Source of the DNA: Pseudomonadota bacterium
GTDB lineage: Bacteria > Myxococcota > Myxococcia > Myxococcales > Myxococcaceae
Direction: 5' to 3'
DNA: 5,463 nucleotides
Assembly: GCA_023424585.1 (NCBI GenBank)
Contig: JAFADT010000418.1
Location: 1 to 5,463, forward strand
The notes under the pieces were generated by a model. The model was not told the origin of the DNA and ran no database searches. It saw nothing but the letters and a program-made list of their open reading frames with translations. Within the stretch, counting starts at the first letter, position 1; the number at the start of each line of letters is the position of its first letter. Of the stretch, positions 4,271 to 5,463 are shown piece after piece. The position numbers were made by a program, and so were the translations under genes.

Positions 4271-5463
4271 ATGAAGCAGATGGCCTGGGCAGTGGAGCGC
4301 GACGCGGAAGGCGGCCGCGAAGTGCTGCTGCTGGTGACCCTGGAAGCCGAAGCGGAGACGCCTCGGGCCCCGGTGGCGGTGAACCTGGTCATCGACCGGA
4401 GCGCGTCCATGCGGGGCGCGCCGCTGGCGGCGGCGGTGGAGGCGGCGCGAGCGCTGGTGGAGCGGGCGGGCCCCAAGGACTACGTCGGCCTGCTCACCTT
4501 CGACGCGGACGCGGAGCAGGTGCTGCCCGTGCGCGCCATGGAGCCGGGCGCGAAGGCGGCCTTCCTGAAGCTGCTGTCCCGCCTGGACTCCGGCGAGGGC
4601 ACCGCGCTGCACGAGGCCGTGGAGCACGGCGCGGAGGCCGTGCGGCGCGTGCTGGTGCCGGGCGCCCGGCCGCAGCTGCTCATGCTCACGGACGGCGAGC
4701 CCTCCGTGGGCCCCACCGCGCTGGGCGAGTTCAAGGTGCTGGGCCAGCGGGTGCACGACTCCGGCGTGGCCCTGCACGCGCTGGGGCTGGGCAAGCACTA
4801 CCTGCCGGAGATCCTGGAGGCCCTCACGGCGCCGTCCGGCACGGGCTTCACCCACGTGGACGACGCGGAGGGGCTGCCGCTGGCGGTGGGCGCGCTGGGC
4901 GCGGAGCTGTTCGGCGAGGTGGTGTCGGACGCGCGCGTGTACGTGCTGCCCACGGGCTTCGCGGACCTGCGCTGCCGGCACCGCTACCCGTCGCGCGTGG
5001 AGGGGGACGCGATGAGCGCCGCGCTGGGGGCGGTGTCGCACGCGTTCCCGCGCCGCGTCCTCTTCGCGGGCGTGCTGGAGAAGGGCGACTGGAACCTCAC
5101 CGTCACCGCCTCGTACACGGAGAACGGCGACACCCGGCGGCTGTCCGTGCCGGTGACGCGCCTGTTGCCGGACAGTGACGAGGGCCGCTTCGTGCGCGCG
5201 GTGTCCGCGGAGCTGGAGCTGGTCTCCCATGAGGCCGCTGCCTGGAAGGCGCTCTCCCGCCGTCAGCAGGACGCGGCCGAGCGGGCGCTCGAGGGCGCGG
5301 ACAAGGGGCTCTACAAGCTGGCGCGCCTGGGCTCCGCGGAGGTGCCCGCGCAGCGGCACGTGGACCGTCTGGCGGACCTGCGCCGGGCGGTGGAGCGCCG
5401 GGCCGCCCAGCCGTCCGCCCTGGGGGTGCGCCGGGCCCAGTCGGAGGTGTCGCGCATCACCAT
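4271..5463 (+). CDS. VWA (von Willebrand factor A) domain protein, 3' end beyond the window
   Basis: The ATG at 4271 opens a frame with no stop, giving 397 residues before the edge. A VWA domain spans about residues 35-215. Its metal site (MIDAS) is complete: Asp42-x-Ser44-x-Ser46 in LVIDRSASM, Thr111 in GEGTALHEAV, and Asp141 in LMLTDGEPS. Such domains bind Mg2+ or Mn2+ and hold an acidic residue of a partner protein. Residues 216-300 look beta-rich, as in the Ca-activated-chloride-channel/ITIH-like bacterial VWA proteins. Residues 303-390 are Ala/Arg/Glu-rich and probably helical. There is no signal peptide or membrane segment in the visible part, so a cytoplasmic location is likely. Partners are unknown: no MoxR-type ATPase or other VWA companion is in the window, though one could lie downstream. 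Confidence 0.9.
   Translation, partial: MKQMAWAVERDAEGGREVLLLVTLEAEAETPRAPVAVNLVIDRSASMRGAPLAAAVEAARALVERAGPKDYVGLLTFDADAEQVLPVRAMEPGAKAAFLKLLSRLDSGEGTALHEAVEHGAEAVRRVLVPGARPQLLMLTDGEPSVGPTALGEFKVLGQRVHDSGVALHALGLGKHYLPEILEALTAPSGTGFTHVDDAEGLPLAVGALGAELFGEVVSDARVYVLPTGFADLRCRHRYPSRVEGDAMSAALGAVSHAFPRRVLFAGVLEKGDWNLTVTASYTENGDTRRLSVPVTRLLPDSDEGRFVRAVSAELELVSHEAAAWKALSRRQQDAAERALEGADKGLYKLARLGSAEVPAQRHVDRLADLRRAVERRAAQPSALGVRRAQSEVSRIT

Noticed and set aside
4080..4274. GTG-started 64-codon frame whose TGA overlaps the VWA ATG (ATGA), resembling translational coupling
   Set aside because: Third codon positions contain many A and T, there is no ribosome binding site before the GTG, and the VWA gene has its own site. 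The overlap looks accidental.
3950..5359. Open frame of 469 codons on the minus strand opposite the VWA gene
   Set aside because: It is antisense to a complete VWA motif set, with a His/Arg/Ala-rich peptide typical of the mirror frame of G+C-rich coding DNA.

Overview
The window reads as chromosomal DNA of a high-G+C bacterium, roughly 70% G+C by eye. Codons end almost always in G or C, Shine-Dalgarno sites are strong, and G+C-rich hairpins sit at gene ends. Together with the gene types (ankyrin-repeat protein, heterodisulfide-reductase-like membrane Fe-S protein, von Willebrand factor A protein) this best fits a myxobacterium of the Myxococcus/Corallococcus/Archangium group. That assignment is an inference from style, not from a marker gene.

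Layout, left to right. (1) 1-84, minus: the first 28 codons of a gene that leaves the left edge and starts with a hydrophobic segment. (2) 85-355: a gap between divergent genes, holding an 8-bp G+C hairpin. (3) 356-844, plus: a complete 162-residue ankyrin-repeat protein. (4) 868-907: a two-tier hairpin shared by two converging genes. (5) 933-3143, minus: a complete 736-residue membrane iron-sulfur oxidoreductase. It has five predicted membrane helices of the NarI/HdrE type, two [4Fe-4S] motifs and two CCG (HdrD/DUF224) domains. This is the architecture of EtfD/EMO, the ETF:menaquinone oxidoreductases that pass electrons from acyl-CoA dehydrogenases to the quinone pool. (6) 3144-3599: a divergent intergenic region. 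It has a perfect 14-bp palindrome over a possible minus-strand promoter, a widely spaced inverted repeat, and a structured leader in front of the next gene. (7) 3600-3764, plus: a 54-residue, very acidic, Trp-containing small protein with a textbook ribosome binding site and a hairpin terminator. (8) 3804-4270: 467 bases without a convincing gene. (9) 4271 to the right edge, plus: a VWA protein with an intact MIDAS metal site, open at its 3' end.

The genes do not form one operon: orientations alternate (-, +, -, +, +) and terminators separate them. The oxidoreductase probably works with EtfA/EtfB and acyl-CoA dehydrogenases encoded elsewhere, since none is in this window. I see no CRISPR array, transposase, tRNA, rRNA or defence-island signature, and nothing here amounts to a demonstrable new multi-gene system. 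The best leads are the palindrome at the oxidoreductase promoter, the structured leader plus acidic mini-protein beside it, and the non-canonical cysteine patterns of the two CCG domains.
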